Below, in pieces: positions 34,203-45,619 of a stretch of DNA of 64,000 nucleotides (position 1 is its first letter; every line of letters starts with the position of its first letter). Source of the stretch: Cavia porcellus (taxonomy: Eukaryota; Chordata; Mammalia; Rodentia; Caviidae); the NCBI RefSeq assembly GCF_034190915.1, contig NW_026947485.1:132386337-132450336 (forward strand), given 5' to 3'. A program made the position numbers and the translations under genes. The notes under the pieces were generated by a model. That model did no database searches. It was not told where the DNA came from and was given only the letters and a program-made list of their open reading frames with translations.

Positions 34203-34209
34203 CACCACC

Positions 34210-37175
34210 ACTACCAACAAAAAAACTGACCATGACTTCTACTAAATTATACCTTTAGGAAAAAGTGTGACCCCATATCTGAAAAAGTAAAGGAAATGTC
34301 TATGAACAATGCCACTTGAATGTAGAAGGTATGTAATAGGTAAAAAATTTCCTGGGTTCTTTCCGGTTCAATTCCATGACTATCTTTTTAAGTATCTTCA
34401 GTGAATACAGGATTTTCTTATTGGCTAACCTAAAATACCATGAAACTTTCATGTTCTGCCTTTCTGTGGACCATTTCCCTGCATTCCCTTTTCCCTTAGG
34501 ACAATAAAACTCTTTATTTCTTAATTGCTCAATGGAGGACCCACATGGGTAGGATAATAACAAGCTGGCACAAAGCCTCTATTTCTGGAAGGCTCTGTGG
34601 ATTCAGGGAAGTCACAAGGTTTGCTAAAGTGAATTCCTTTTTGCTTGCAATTGATCCCCCAGGTAATGTAGACCAAAGAAGAAAGATTCAACTTTAGGCA
34701 TTAGTGGAAAGACCTCGTGATCTGGAAAGGAACTTTGTTCAAGTAAGGGCATGTTAGCCACAGAGGTTTCAAAAAATGAATCACAAGGTTCATACATTTT
34801 AGTGAAGTGCCACTGAAATGTCTTGACATGAGCTGGTTGTATAACATAAAATCACCTTTCAGTGATTCTAGACCAAAGCACTCACATTAGAGATTCAGCT
34901 GGAAGCCTGGCTGAATGTTTAAGGGATTACTTCTACAAATCCATGGGAGATGGTGTGAATATTAATTGTGTGACTAATGAGAGGAAAAGCTGCACACAGT
35001 GAAGGTTTCTGTCTGTATCCAGAGATGAGCCCTTAACACAGCCCTGAGTTGGGAGCTCCAGTCCTTACTGGGCAAAGCAGGCATTGTGAAGATTGCTGTT
35101 CCCCCAAGGTGTGGGTGGTGGTTGCTCTTCTAGTTTCCTCAGTGTCATAGGTCACATAATGCACTTACAGGAATGGATGCAATGTTTGCCTCAAATTTAA
35201 AATCATAATAAGCATTATGATTTTAAAATTATTATTTTTAAATTCACTGAGCTACCCAAAGAAAAGTACTAGGCTCATTATAGGTACTATATGCAGATGA
35301 AGTTAAAAGATCAATGCTCATTTCAGGATAGTATTTCATTCTGTAATCATAATATAACACTAAAATACTAAGTAGGAGCTTAGAAGGCTATAATACTGCA
35401 TTTGCTCGTGTTAATCTCAAGAAAACAGTTATCTTTAGTGCTTTAATGGTGATAGATTTTTTACAGTTTCCAAAATTAAAGTATTAATTATAGGCAGAAA
35501 ATGCACTCAGTAGTGTTGTACATGTTCTCCCCTTAAAGCATTTTTTCAATAACATCATGACTTTTAAACTATAATTCTGATCTACTGCAGCATTAGATAC
35601 TAGATACATTTTGTTTATTACTTTATTCCCAGAAAAATCTCAATAATTCATCCTGAATGAGTGCCTGTGTTGAAATAATAGAAACTTGGGCTTGCAACCA
35701 GACAGGAAATAGTTTTTTCTCCACATTCCTTGCCTCTGGCTTCCCAGTGTGCCTCTACTTAGAATGTACACCACAAGAAGAATTATAATGATAATGACAA
35801 TGTTTCGTTGTGTGAATAGAAGACTTAGAAAGCATGTGAGAGCTATTCTCAAATACTTGTGTGTTCTGTAAGTTTACTGAATTTGAAAGATAGAAGAATA
35901 AATGAATAAATAAGTGAATAAATGAATGGAGAGTCTGGAAAGATCACACAGTGTTTGAAATGCTCTTCACCCTTAGTCGATGCACAAGAATGCAAAGGGA
36001 ATTATATTGTAGTACGGCAAGTAGGTGTGAAGAAACTGATTGTGAGGAGTTCAATATGTCAAAAGCAAAACAGGTACCCAGCTTAAAGATGAGTTTTGTG
36101 TCCAACAATTCCCCAAGTTTAATACTGAAATCTAATTCAACCTATTTGTTGAATACTTATTATGTGCTGATCACCCGGAATTGACATTAAATGTGGGCCT
36201 GCATGGTGGCATTGTGATAGGTAACATGAGGATGATGAGAACACAGACAGGAACTTACCTTCTAGTAAGCAGGTTAGCATTCACATCCACAAATGCATTA
36301 GGAGTAGTTGTTAGTGTGGTACAAACTAGACAGTGGATTGGTGGATCAGTAATTCAACTAGAGTAGGCTAAACACTTTCTATAAATAGTTGGTGATATCT
36401 CTACAACTTATGTGCATATTCTTCACTTATGGTTTTAGCTTTCAGGGAGAGTAAATGATTTTGTGAGCATACACTAATGTTGACTCCCACCTGAAGAGAG
36501 AACCAGTGACTCTTCTATATTTATATTTATATTAATTAGTAAACATTTCATTTATTTAAACATCTTCTACCAAGAAGTCGAGGACAGCATTACTGGCAAT
36601 GAAATTCTGAGGGTTTGCTGAGCAACGAGTGTCCCTAGAGCAACACCAGGTCCTGGCCGGGTATTTCTAGGGTTATTTTTAGGAACTGGATTTAGCATTG
36701 GCTGCTTTTAGTCTCGGGGTGAAGAGGCTAATTTAGTGGAGTTTAAGTTACTTCATTAAGATTATCAACTTTATAAGCTATAAAAGTTTTGTGCTTGTGT
36801 TTCATAAAACAGAAAGCTAAAAGCATCACGGAGACAGCTGGGAGAGTAACAAGTTCTGAGGGAGTTAAAGAGAAATGAACTGTAGTAACTGAGGAATTAA
36901 CGGTATAACATTGTTTTTATACTTAACCATTACTACTTTTCCTCATTTGTTAAATAGATACCTATTGTTTTACTCTTAAACCAGGTTGAGAGACAATATT
37001 TTTGTTTTCCTTTAGAAAAGTAGTTTTATAATTATTACCTTATAAATTTATTGTAGAAAATCTGAAAAATACAAAAAAATGAGACTTTACAATGTCACCC
37101 TATTTTCATCTTTTATTATTGTAATATTACTTAATTTTCTTATCTAGATAACTTTATTGGTAGGAGATGAGAAGA
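34210..37175. other. No gene; few ancient-repeat traces
   Basis: AT-rich with short open frames only (largest 87 codons, minus, 34300-34563, no domain). 35893-35928 is a short (aatgaata)-type microsatellite. 36130-36340 contains the same ancient-repeat pattern as 27595-27750. Confidence 0.4.
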
Positions 37176-37179
37176 AAAA

Positions 37180-37430
37180 AGATACATAAAAGTTATATGT
37201 ATTTATGGGGTACCATATGATGTTTTGATAACTGTACATACTGGATAATATTTAAATCTTGTTAGAAATATCTATCTTCTCAAATATGTATCATTTACTG
37301 GTGAAAACATTTAAAATGCTTTAATTTTTTAAAAATATATAGTACATTATTATTGTTTACAGTCACCCTGCTGTACAACAGCACAGCAGCATTTTCTCCT
37401 ACCCTATAATTTAGTACCTGCTCTTGAGCT
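37180..37430 (-). mobile_element. Old L1 3'UTR fragment
   Basis: 'aagttatatgtatttatgggg', 'taccatatgatgttttgata', 'cattattattgtttacagtc' and 'accctgctgtacaacag' are the complement of the L1MA/L1MB-age 3'UTR. Confidence 0.7.
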
Positions 37431-37522
37431 TCTCCTCCTCACTTCCTGCCGGCCTTCTTTCTGGCTTCCTGCCTTCCTGCCTTCCTGCCTTCTTGCCTTC
37501 CTGCCCTCTTGCCTTCCTTCTG
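37431..37522 (+). repeat. CTGCCTTC low-complexity tract
   Basis: Runs of 'ctgccttcctgccttc' and 'ttgccttcctgccctc', a pyrimidine-rich imperfect 8-bp repeat following the L1 fragment. It creates an apparent open frame (37424-37705) that is a composition artefact. Confidence 0.8.
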
Positions 37523-38009
37523 CTCTCTCTAGCATCTAAAATACTGGACAAACGTCTTCAAATGTTGGATAACAGGGGATACAGAGACAAAATCTCTTGG
37601 AGAAAAAAAACAAGCATGGTGAGGTCTACCATTTTTTTCTGCTTATTCTCTGATCTTGATCTTGACTCCCAAGATTCAGTGCAGTTAGGATACATCCAAA
37701 CATGACCAAGAGTCTTGTTAAACTGAAGAGCCAGAAATGTGAGTTTGGAAAGGCTGTAGTGGATACTACGTATTGGCAGTTTTTGGCAACAATCTTCAAA
37801 GTAGATTGTATAATGCTCTATAAATTATATTTCCACTCTGGTTTGTGAAATATAAGCTAGTCTAGTCATAGGTAATCTCTGGAAATTGTTTTTTGCATTT
37901 ATTTCTGGTGATACTTTTTCCAGTCTCCAATAGCTTTCCCATATGCATATGACTTCATCAAATTTTGCCAATAAGAATATAAAATATATTCAAGACAAAT
38001 ATATTTCAA

Positions 38010-38330
38010 GGTATTTCAATTATCTCCTGCTACCTAGAAACCAATAAAAAATCTAATGGCTTATAATATTAGAAATTTACTATTATTGTTACCAATATTT
38101 TGCAGTTCTGTATGTGGGTGATCCTTATTCTCACTATATCTGGTCTCATTCAAGTGTCTGGTGATTTGGCTGAGGCCAGGGTTAGCTGGGGTGATTCAAA
38201 CGAATGGATTCCCTTTTCATGTGACTTTTCTTCAGCAAAGCTACCATGGATTTCTTTAGTGGCAATCAAGGTTCTTTTAGTAGACATTTTGTCCTGAAGT
38301 ACAATGTTTGTTGGTATCCTGTTGGCCAAA
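38010..38330 (+). repeat. LTR-like mammalian repeat, degraded
   Basis: 'atctcctgctacctagaaacc', 'aaaatctaatggcttataat' and 'tggctgaggccagggttagc' resemble the 'ctgtaacaaattaccacaaa...gcttaaaacaac' repeat class also suggested at 3395 and 61430. Divergence is high and the family is not certain. Confidence 0.3.
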
Positions 38331-38339
38331 GCAAACCAC

Positions 38340-39235
38340 ATGCCCAAGTCTAGTGTCAAGATAGGACTAGGGAAGGGTATAGACACTGGGAAGTGCCACT
38401 CACTGGGATTATTAATGCAGCCATCTACCATAGTTTTCCAAGTTGAGATGAAACACAAACTCTTTTTCATACCCACCAATGTTCTGCAAATAACTTCTCA
38501 AAGATTACTTAACATTCTTTGAGAACATGAAGAAACAGTAGCCCAAATTTGTACTTCAGAAAGCAGTATTCTTCTTAGCATTTGTAATCTCCACAATGTC
38601 TCCTCTACCCAATTCTATCCTTTGAAAATATATGGACAGTATTTCAATGTGTTAGAGGCACAGACTCTAGAAAAATCTCAATTCTAGAAGAAGCCACTTA
38701 TTGACCCCATATTTGTAAAACTAATAGCATAGAGGTTATTCTTTATCATAATGAAAGGAGAAATCATCAGTAAATTTAAATCTATCTCCCTTTATCTAGT
38801 AAAAAAATAAACCCTACCTTTTGATCTAGTGTCTCTCAGTTAATTTCACTATACTTTTAACTAGGATAATGACATCCCTTTTCTAATGAGAAATTTTTTT
38901 TCCTGACATTCTTACCTTTCTTCCCTAAATTAAAGTGTTGTCAATAGAGATCTTGTTCTTATCATGGTTATCTTCATATAGGCAAAAGTATTAAACCATC
39001 AATAAATTTTAAGTGACCTATGGTATCATTTACCTTAGTCCAACCCATGAAGCTGAAGTGTCTGGCTTTAAAAAATAGGCAAACTAATTTTAGATCCTGA
39101 TTTGATTTGTTGTTTTTCTAGTTTAACCATGCTGCCTGTGCAGAATATTGGCTCAAAATCCAAAAGTAAATTTAGGTAGTCCTAACTCCCTTTTATGTCA
39201 GCATGCAAACAGGAATCATACTTCTTTTCACTTTT
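38340..39235. other. No gene or repeat recognised
   Basis: AT-rich single-copy-looking DNA before the L1 copy at 39240; open frames on both strands up to 109 codons (38150-38479 minus) overlap the degraded repeat and show no domain. Confidence 0.35.
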
Positions 39236-39239
39236 AAAA

Positions 39240-40457
39240 ATTAGAACTGTCCCTCAGACAAAGGACTTCTGTCTAATACATATAAAGAATTTTAAAAAAT
39301 TAGATCCCCTAAATTCAAGGACCCAATCCAAAAATGGGCATCTGAAATGAATCCAGAGTTCTCAGATAAAGAAATACAAATGGCAAATAAATACATGAAA
39401 AAATGCTCAACATCATTTACTCATTAGAGAAATGGAAATTAAAACAACACTGAGATTCCATCTCACTCCAGAAAGAATGATCAGGATCAAGAAAACCACC
39501 AACAACAAATGCTGGAGAGGCTGTGGGGAAAAAGGAACTCTCCTGCACTGTTGATGGGAGTGTAGACTGGTGCAACCATTGTGGAAGTCAGTCTGGAGAT
39601 TTCTCAAAAAGCTGGGACTGGAGGTCCCATTCGACCCAGCTATTCCACTTCTGGGCATATTCCCAGAATAACTGAAAATATCATGTGATATATGTGCACC
39701 TATGTTTATAGCGGCACAATTTGTAATAGCCAGATCTTGGAAACAACCTAAGTGTCCATCAACTGAGGAATGGATAAAAAAGTTGTGGTATTTTTATATA
39801 ATGGAGTACTACTCAGCTATAAAGAATGATCACATTGAGATATTTACTAATAAATGGGCGCAACTTGAGACCATACTCATAACTGAAATATATTAAACTC
39901 ACATGTATGAATACCGTATAGTTTCCCTAGTATAAGAAATAGTAAGACTACATAAGAGTTTATAGTAACCATGTTTCCCCATTACATTGTTTTGAAACCT
40001 TATAATGATCACATTAGTTACTTGTAATGGGTTTGTCCTTGTTTGTTTGATTTTATTAACTGTGATGATACGAACAGCTAATTTGAGGGAAATAAGTCAT
40101 TATAATAACCAGTACTGATATAATATCATCTTACTCTGAGTCCTACCATGCTTTTGCTCTTCTGTTTCCATTCACTCTATCCTTATTGGATTGTATTATG
40201 TGTGGAAGTATAAACAAATTTTCTTTGGAAAATGAGATAATATAATAGCCATTGTTTGTTTTCTGTTCTTTGATTCTGAATGCCCTGTAATACTCTTTCT
40301 CTTGAATGTTTTTATGCTATTTTGTTATGTTATGTTTTGTTATGTACTATTGTATATGAAGTTATACTCAACTATTTCAAAGAAAGACATTGTGGTAGTT
40401 ACTGTTAAATATGTGTTATCTTCTAGTGAAACACTGTGTTGCTTAAAAAAATTAGAT
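39240..40457 (+). mobile_element. 5'-truncated L1: ORF2 3' end plus 3'UTR
   Basis: Starts within ORF2 ('gacaaaggacttctgtctaa' reads AKGLLSN in the +1 sense) and continues through 'ggaaattaaaacaacactga' and 'ggagaggctgtggggaaaaa', reaching the C-terminal motif 'MEYYSAIKNDHIEIFTNKWA' encoded within 39702-39896. The 3'UTR (about 39900-40445) contains several of the imperfect units seen in the HAL1-like element and ends in 'gcttaaaaaaatt'. ORF2 is broken by frame changes. L1 ORF2 encodes the endonuclease and reverse transcriptase; only the cysteine-rich C-terminal part would be covered here. Confidence 0.85.
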
Positions 40458-40949
40458 CCAGTTAGATCATCTCAAAGCTTTTTTACACTGTCACTTCCTC
40501 TCCTTTCAGCATTCTCATACTCTTCATCAAATTTATAGTTCTGTATTGGATTCCTTCAGAAGCATCTCAATCACATATTCAACTCATTCCTGGCAAGGCC
40601 TGAATATATGTGGAAAGGGTCTCTCATCTACTCAAGTATTCCTTCACGGAGTCCTATCATGGAAAGGTCTGTCAAACAGAAACCGTTATCTACATTATAT
40701 CAGTACTGTTTGTGGCTCAGTATGAGTTTTGAATATCCCAAACTAAGAGGATGAAAATGGAGGAATCTGATGTTTATCTTTAGAAGTGAGTAATCAATTT
40801 TGTTGTCCTGATGGAAAGAAATTATTTTATTCCTTCTCCAAAAGATTTGATTTCTGTTCTTTTAATGATCAAACAATCTTTAATTTTTTTAATGAATAAA
40901 AGTTTTACTTTGTTTTCTTTTAGGGATGGAATATATTTTATTTCTTAAA

Positions 40950-41260
40950 AACTTTTTTTTTGTTTTCACTATTTTTATTAGTGCATATTTGTAGTACATA
41001 ATGTTTACATTCCTTGTATGAAACCTGTACATGTAGATAACACATATCCTAATACCTTCCTTCGTCCTCTTCCCCTACCCTGCTTCTGCCCCCTACTTCC
41101 ATCTTTTAGTTTTTATTTTGCCTTTTTTACTTGTATAACTAAACAATTGCAGTGCTTAATGATTACGCTCATTGTAGGGGAATTGGTACGTGTACATAAC
41201 AAATTTCAACTTTTTCATTTTCCCCTACCTCCACCCTCTTTTACTTTTTCAGCATCAGAT
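40950..41260 (-). mobile_element. L1 3'UTR fragment with pyrimidine tracts
   Basis: 'actatttttattagtgcata' and two C/T-rich blocks ('cctcttcccctaccctgctt', 'ttcccctacctccaccct') are, on the minus strand, the A-rich end and G/A-rich tracts of L1 3'UTRs. It is related to 29185-29345. Confidence 0.5.
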
Positions 41261-41437
41261 TCATTTAAGACTTTATAAAGTTAATTGTCATATATGCAGA
41301 TTGAAAACTAGACTGATAGACCAAAAAACACATTAAGCATATAAGACAATTATTCTAACTCAAGGTACAATTTTAGAAACATTGTCTGCACTAGATTACA
41401 ATACTGTTTCTTTCTTTCTCATTTCTCTTATTGTCTG

Positions 41438-41476
41438 TTTGCCTATCTATTTATCCATCTATCTATCTATCTAAGA
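41438..41476. repeat. ATCT microsatellite
   Basis: Five to six imperfect 'atct' units ('ccatctatctatctatctaa'). Confidence 0.85.
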
Positions 41477-41524
41477 AATAATGTGGTATTTAAGCTGTGT
41501 GGCTGAGTTATCTCACTTAACATC

Positions 41525-42545
41525 TTTTTTGTTATACTTTTTTATTTTAAAGAGGGTAAAACAAAGCATAATAGAACAGAACAAAGCAGATCAGAAGACA
41601 ACACTGTGATACAGATTTCTAAGCAAGATGACAGGAGATATCTTCTCATACAATGAATTCATACAAAACAAAATAGTATAAAATGGATCAAAACAGAGTA
41701 GTGAAGGTATTACAGGACTTCAAAACCAGACAATAGGAAAACCATCAATGGTTGCCATAATATCTCTTGTTCTCTTCAAAATAGCTATACTTTTTACATT
41801 ATGCCCTCAAGGTACATTCATTTTCCTACAAATGACTCGAATTTATCTATGTTTATTGTGTGTGAATACACACCGCAATTTTTAAGCCATTCATCTCTTG
41901 ATGGACATAGAGGCTGTTTCTGAGATTTGGCTACTTTGAACTGTACTGATATAAACGTGGGTATTCATACGTCATTGTGCTATTTCTTCTTCTGAGAAGT
42001 ATTTCTTTATTTCAAATATCCAATTTCTATTTGGGTCTTTAAACTTGGGGGGATCTTTTTTAAAAATTCTTTATATGTTTTAGATAATAGTTCTTTGTCT
42101 GAACAAAGGAAGCTGGCAAAAATTTTTTTGTAGATTGTTGCTTCATCCTGTTAATGGTTTTCTTTGCTGTGCAGAAGCTTTCCAACTTGAAGTGGTTCCG
42201 TTTGTTGATTCTTTGTATTAGTTCTTGTGTGACTAGGATATCCTTCAGAAAGTCTTTGCCTATAGTGTCTTCAAGAGCTTTTACCTATTTAGTCTTCCCA
42301 AAGATGTTGTTTCTGTTCTAATGTTAAGACTTTTAATCCATTTTTATTTTATTTAAGTTCATGGTGAGAGATACAGGTCTAAGTTCAGTCTTTGACTTGT
42401 AGATAGTCAGTTTTCTCATTTATTAAAGAGCTTATCTCTTCTTCAGTGAAAAGATTTGGTTCTTTGGTCGAAGATAATATCTCAGTTTGCCTGGAACTGT
42501 TTCTGTACCTTCTATTAAGTAGAAAAAATCTATAGTTAAGGATTT
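41525..42545 (-). mobile_element. 5'-truncated L1: 3'UTR and ORF2 3' part
   Basis: 41525-41790 holds a tail plus about two of the repeated 3'UTR units ('caggacttcaaaaccagac', 'ggttgccataatatctcttg'). 41830-42540 is the complement of ORF2 3' coding sequence: 'ccattcatctcttgatggac', 'tttgctgtgcagaagctttcc', 'ttgttgattctttgtattag' and 'tttgcctatagtgtcttcaa'. No long open frame remains. It is truncated within the region downstream of the reverse-transcriptase domain. Confidence 0.8.
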
Positions 42546-42549
42546 AAAT

Positions 42550-43190
42550 ATGAGATCAACATTTTTAATGATTTTTCAATGTGCTATCAAATCAAACTTA
42601 TAAATCCTGGCTTCTCTCCATCCATATCTTTTATGATTATATTTGATAAGAATTTGTAACTCAAAATTATCAGATATGTGTTCCTGGAGATTCTGAAAAT
42701 ACTGCAGCACAGCAATGCTGCCTAGTGACCTCAGCTGTGTACCTTGGACTTGAATCTTTTGTGAGAAATTGCAGATGTCCAAAGGCAAGGTTCAAAATTA
42801 AAATGATGATGAAAATTTCGACCACCGGTACTCACAAGTGGATGTTACTACGTTGGGCAGGAAAGAAAACTCTCTAGTCTGTGCACAGGTAGAAACTGGC
42901 AGCTGATAATAACTGCTATCCAGTGAGACATTTCTTAGTTCACACATATGCCTCGTGTGGAGTTGGTACTAATGAAGTGTCAAAGATGCTACATGGTTCT
43001 TCTAGCTCCTCGTGCAGTGTCTTAACATGTAAATGGTTCACTTATGTTTTTGCTTTTGGAACTGGGTAGAGATCAACACATATCTATCTTGCCTTTGCAC
43101 TATTTAAAATGTAAAGAAATTCAGTTGCATTTGACATATAAAGAGAAACAGGGTAAACAGCGTAGCAGAGTCCTGATGAAGACTGGCTGT
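42550..43190. other. No gene or repeat recognised
   Basis: A 70-codon minus frame (42576-42788) has no domain. No other signal found. Confidence 0.35.
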
Positions 43191-43194
43191 GAAA

Positions 43195-43385
43195 TCATAG
43201 GGCTCCCATTTAGGTCCTGACTCTTGTTATAGAGTGAATTAACTTTGGGAAAACACCTTCATGCTTCTGCTTACTATTTTCTCATTAAATTATAGATAAG
43301 TGACTATACTTGTCTAATCATATTGTTTTAAAATTTAATGTAAAATACTTAGAATAGTGTCTGGCCTGGTGTATGCCAGATAATT
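43195..43385 (+). repeat. MIR SINE, degraded
   Basis: 'ttaggtcctgactcttgttat', 'taactttgggaaaacacctt', 'cttactattttctcattaaa' and 'acttagaatagtgtctggcc' match MIR order in the plus sense ('ggctctgccacttact', 'acttgggcaagt', 'cctcagtttcctcatctgtaaaa', 'cttagcacagtgcctggc'). Confidence 0.65.
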
Positions 43386-43544
43386 GTGTGCTGGTAAAGC
43401 TTAAAAATTGGCCCTCCAAACAGAAACACTGATTTACAGTGTTTGCCAACTTTTGTATTCTGTAGTGTACTTATTTTCCCTGTGGAGTAAATACTCCATC
43501 ACTAGTCGTCTCTGAAAGCTTAATTCAAAGGACACATGCATGCT

Positions 43545-43735
43545 GGATGTGGTAGGACATGCTTGTAATTCTAAATCTCTGGGAAGCTGAGGCAGGAGGA
43601 TTGCAAGTTTGAGCCCAGAAACTTTAGCGACTTAGTGAGATACTGTCTTAAAGAATAAAAAAGGAATAGGGATAGCTCTTCGTGAAGGTCCAGTATCTCA
43701 ACACACACATGTGCGCACACGCACACACACCCAGA
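43545..43735 (+). repeat. B1-ID chimeric SINE with CA tail
   Basis: B1 unit ('gctggatgtggtaggacatg', 'gggaagctgaggcaggagga', 'gagatactgtcttaaaga'), A-rich linker, a decayed ID unit (43660-43705), then a CA-rich microsatellite tail at 43700-43730. Confidence 0.8.
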
Positions 43736-43989
43736 GTTATCTCTTACTAGCCAATGTGGGGCAACTCTAACACACTATTGGGAATAAGCTCTAAATAAAT
43801 TCTAATTATTGTTGTTGCTTTCTCACTAGAATAAAAAGAAAGGCATTTAAGGTCTTTTAACTCATTAATCTGATGTATTATATATCATGATCATATCCTG
43901 ATGGCACTTAAACTTATGATTTAAAGTATAAAGCTCCAATGTATGATATATTTTTTTCTGTAGTTTCCCTAGAGAAATTAGGTTCCTGC

Positions 43990-44295
43990 TCTGCACTAAA
44001 TTATGTCTTCCAAACTCATGTGCAGTAGTATTTGGAATAGGGTCCTTAATGTGTAATCTGTATCAGATGAAGTCATGAGGGTGGAGTCCTGATGATGGGA
44101 TTTCTGCCCATATCACAAGAAACCAGAGATAAAGTTCATAAACCGGGAAACAAGTGTCTTTGCCAGGAACTGAATTAGCAGGCAACCAAATCGTATAACT
44201 ACCCAGGCTCCAAAACCAGGAGAAACAAATTTCTTTGTTCAAGTCACTCAGTCTAAGACATTTTGTTACAGCAGCCCCAGTCATCTTAGACAGGT
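43990..44295 (+). repeat. MLT1/MST-type MaLR LTR, degraded
   Basis: 'attatgtcttccaaactcatg', 'tggaatagggtccttaatg', 'gatgaagtcatgagggtgga' and the end 'gttcaagtcactcagtctaa' to 'ttttgttacagcagccccag' follow the LTR order of MLT1-class elements. Confidence 0.65.
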
Positions 44296-44487
44296 TCCAT
44301 CTTTAAATTCTGCATATTTTATCTATTCATTTGCAACACAGTCTTCTGTTTACATTTCTGTGTGTATCTAACTTCGCTTCCCCCAATCCCCTGCATTTGT
44401 TTACATTATTGAATGTGATGTTGGCTCCCCATAGAATTTTGCATCTTATTTATATTCCCATTGTCAGAGACAATCAGTTTTGAAAAT

Positions 44488-44530
44488 AAAGAGAGAGAAA
44501 GAGAAAGACACAGACACACACACATACACA

Positions 44531-44591
<61 letters not shown>
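44488..44591 (+). repeat. Compound GA/CA microsatellite
   Basis: A (ga)-rich start, a (ca)n tract of about 16 units and then an almost pure (ga)n tract of about 20 units. It explains the serine/leucine-repeat open frame on the minus strand (44406-44651), which is not a gene. Confidence 0.95.
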
Positions 44592-44593
<2 letters not shown>

Positions 44594-44599
44594 GAAAGG

Positions 44600-45425
44600 A
44601 GCAGCTCGTTAAGGTAATACCTTCCAGATGAGGTACCAGCCCTTCTTTCACTAGGCTGTGGCTCTCAGAAGGCTTTCCCTATCATGCTTTTTGCAAGTGG
44701 CCATGCCAAGGCAAACTCAGGCAGCACAGAGCTCAAGCTGCCTTCCTTCTAAAGACTGTCCTTTAAGAGTGTAGAATCAGCCTCTGTGATGAGTGAGAGA
44801 GTCTGAAAGCCTTGTTCTGTAGTGTGGTAGGAATTGTTTAACTTCTGAAAAATGCAGTGTTACTAATGTATCTCATCAGAAGAGTTGTTTACATAGGAGA
44901 TTTAAAATGTGCATTGGAAAATTTAACTTAGGTGCATAAGAATATACTTTGTGCTGAGATCTGACACTGTTTTATATAAATTAATAACAAAGACCTCATC
45001 CCATGCTAGAATTGAGTCAATTTTTCTTCAGAACAGTTAGAATAAATAATTTATCTGGAACTCCAATTGTAAATATGAAAGTCTATAACTGACACTTCTT
45101 TGGAGTTTACATATACACAGCTGGCCATGACGTTACTTTCTTGGCTTGCCTCCTGGCTGGACCTAAGGGCTGTATATCATTCAAGTTGAGCTTTAAAGAT
45201 TTCAAAAAAATTTATAGTTCAATTAAGTAAAAAGAGTCTAATTAGTAGATGTTGGAGGGCGATTTGGAGGATTTTTGGAAAATAGGATAGTTTACCTTCT
45301 TGAGTTGTTCATGTTTTATTTTCAGAAGTCAAGATCAGAGCTTTTAGAGACATCTTTTCCCACATATGCCTGTGGGGGACAGGGCACAATTATTACAAAT
45401 TTTGTTTTTTATATGTTGCTAATAG
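44600..45425. other. No gene or repeat recognised
   Basis: No repeat landmarks and no open frame above 60 codons. Confidence 0.35.
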
Positions 45426-45429
45426 TATT

Positions 45430-45610
45430 AGTCGCAATTAGAGCCAAGGTTTAGTCAAAATTATTCATCCTTAAAACAGCTCTGTCTGTTAGAGGATGAT
45501 TATTCTAAATTTACCAATGGGAAAATTTAAGCTAAAACTGTCTGTTACTTTGCCAGTGTTTACAGTTACTAATCAGGAAGCCTGGCTTCAGCCTTCAATC
45601 TGTGTTACAC
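45430..45610 (-). repeat. MIR SINE, degraded
   Basis: 'ttcatccttaaaacagctctg', 'aatttaccaatgggaaaatt', 'gttactttgccagtgtttac' and 'ggaagcctggcttcagcctt' match the complement of MIR in order. Confidence 0.55.
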
Positions 45611-45619
45611 AGCCCACTT

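Noticed and set aside
37424..37705. Proline/leucine-rich 93-codon frame
   Set aside because: Arises from the CTGCCTTC low-complexity tract.
39291..40458. 'ttaaaaaattagatcc' as the TSD of the L1 at 39240
   Set aside because: Its left copy lies inside readable ORF2 sequence (L1 coding continues upstream to about 39245), so the match is probably chance in A-rich DNA.
44406..44651. Leucine/serine-repeat protein on the minus strand
   Set aside because: Translation of the compound CA/GA microsatellite.
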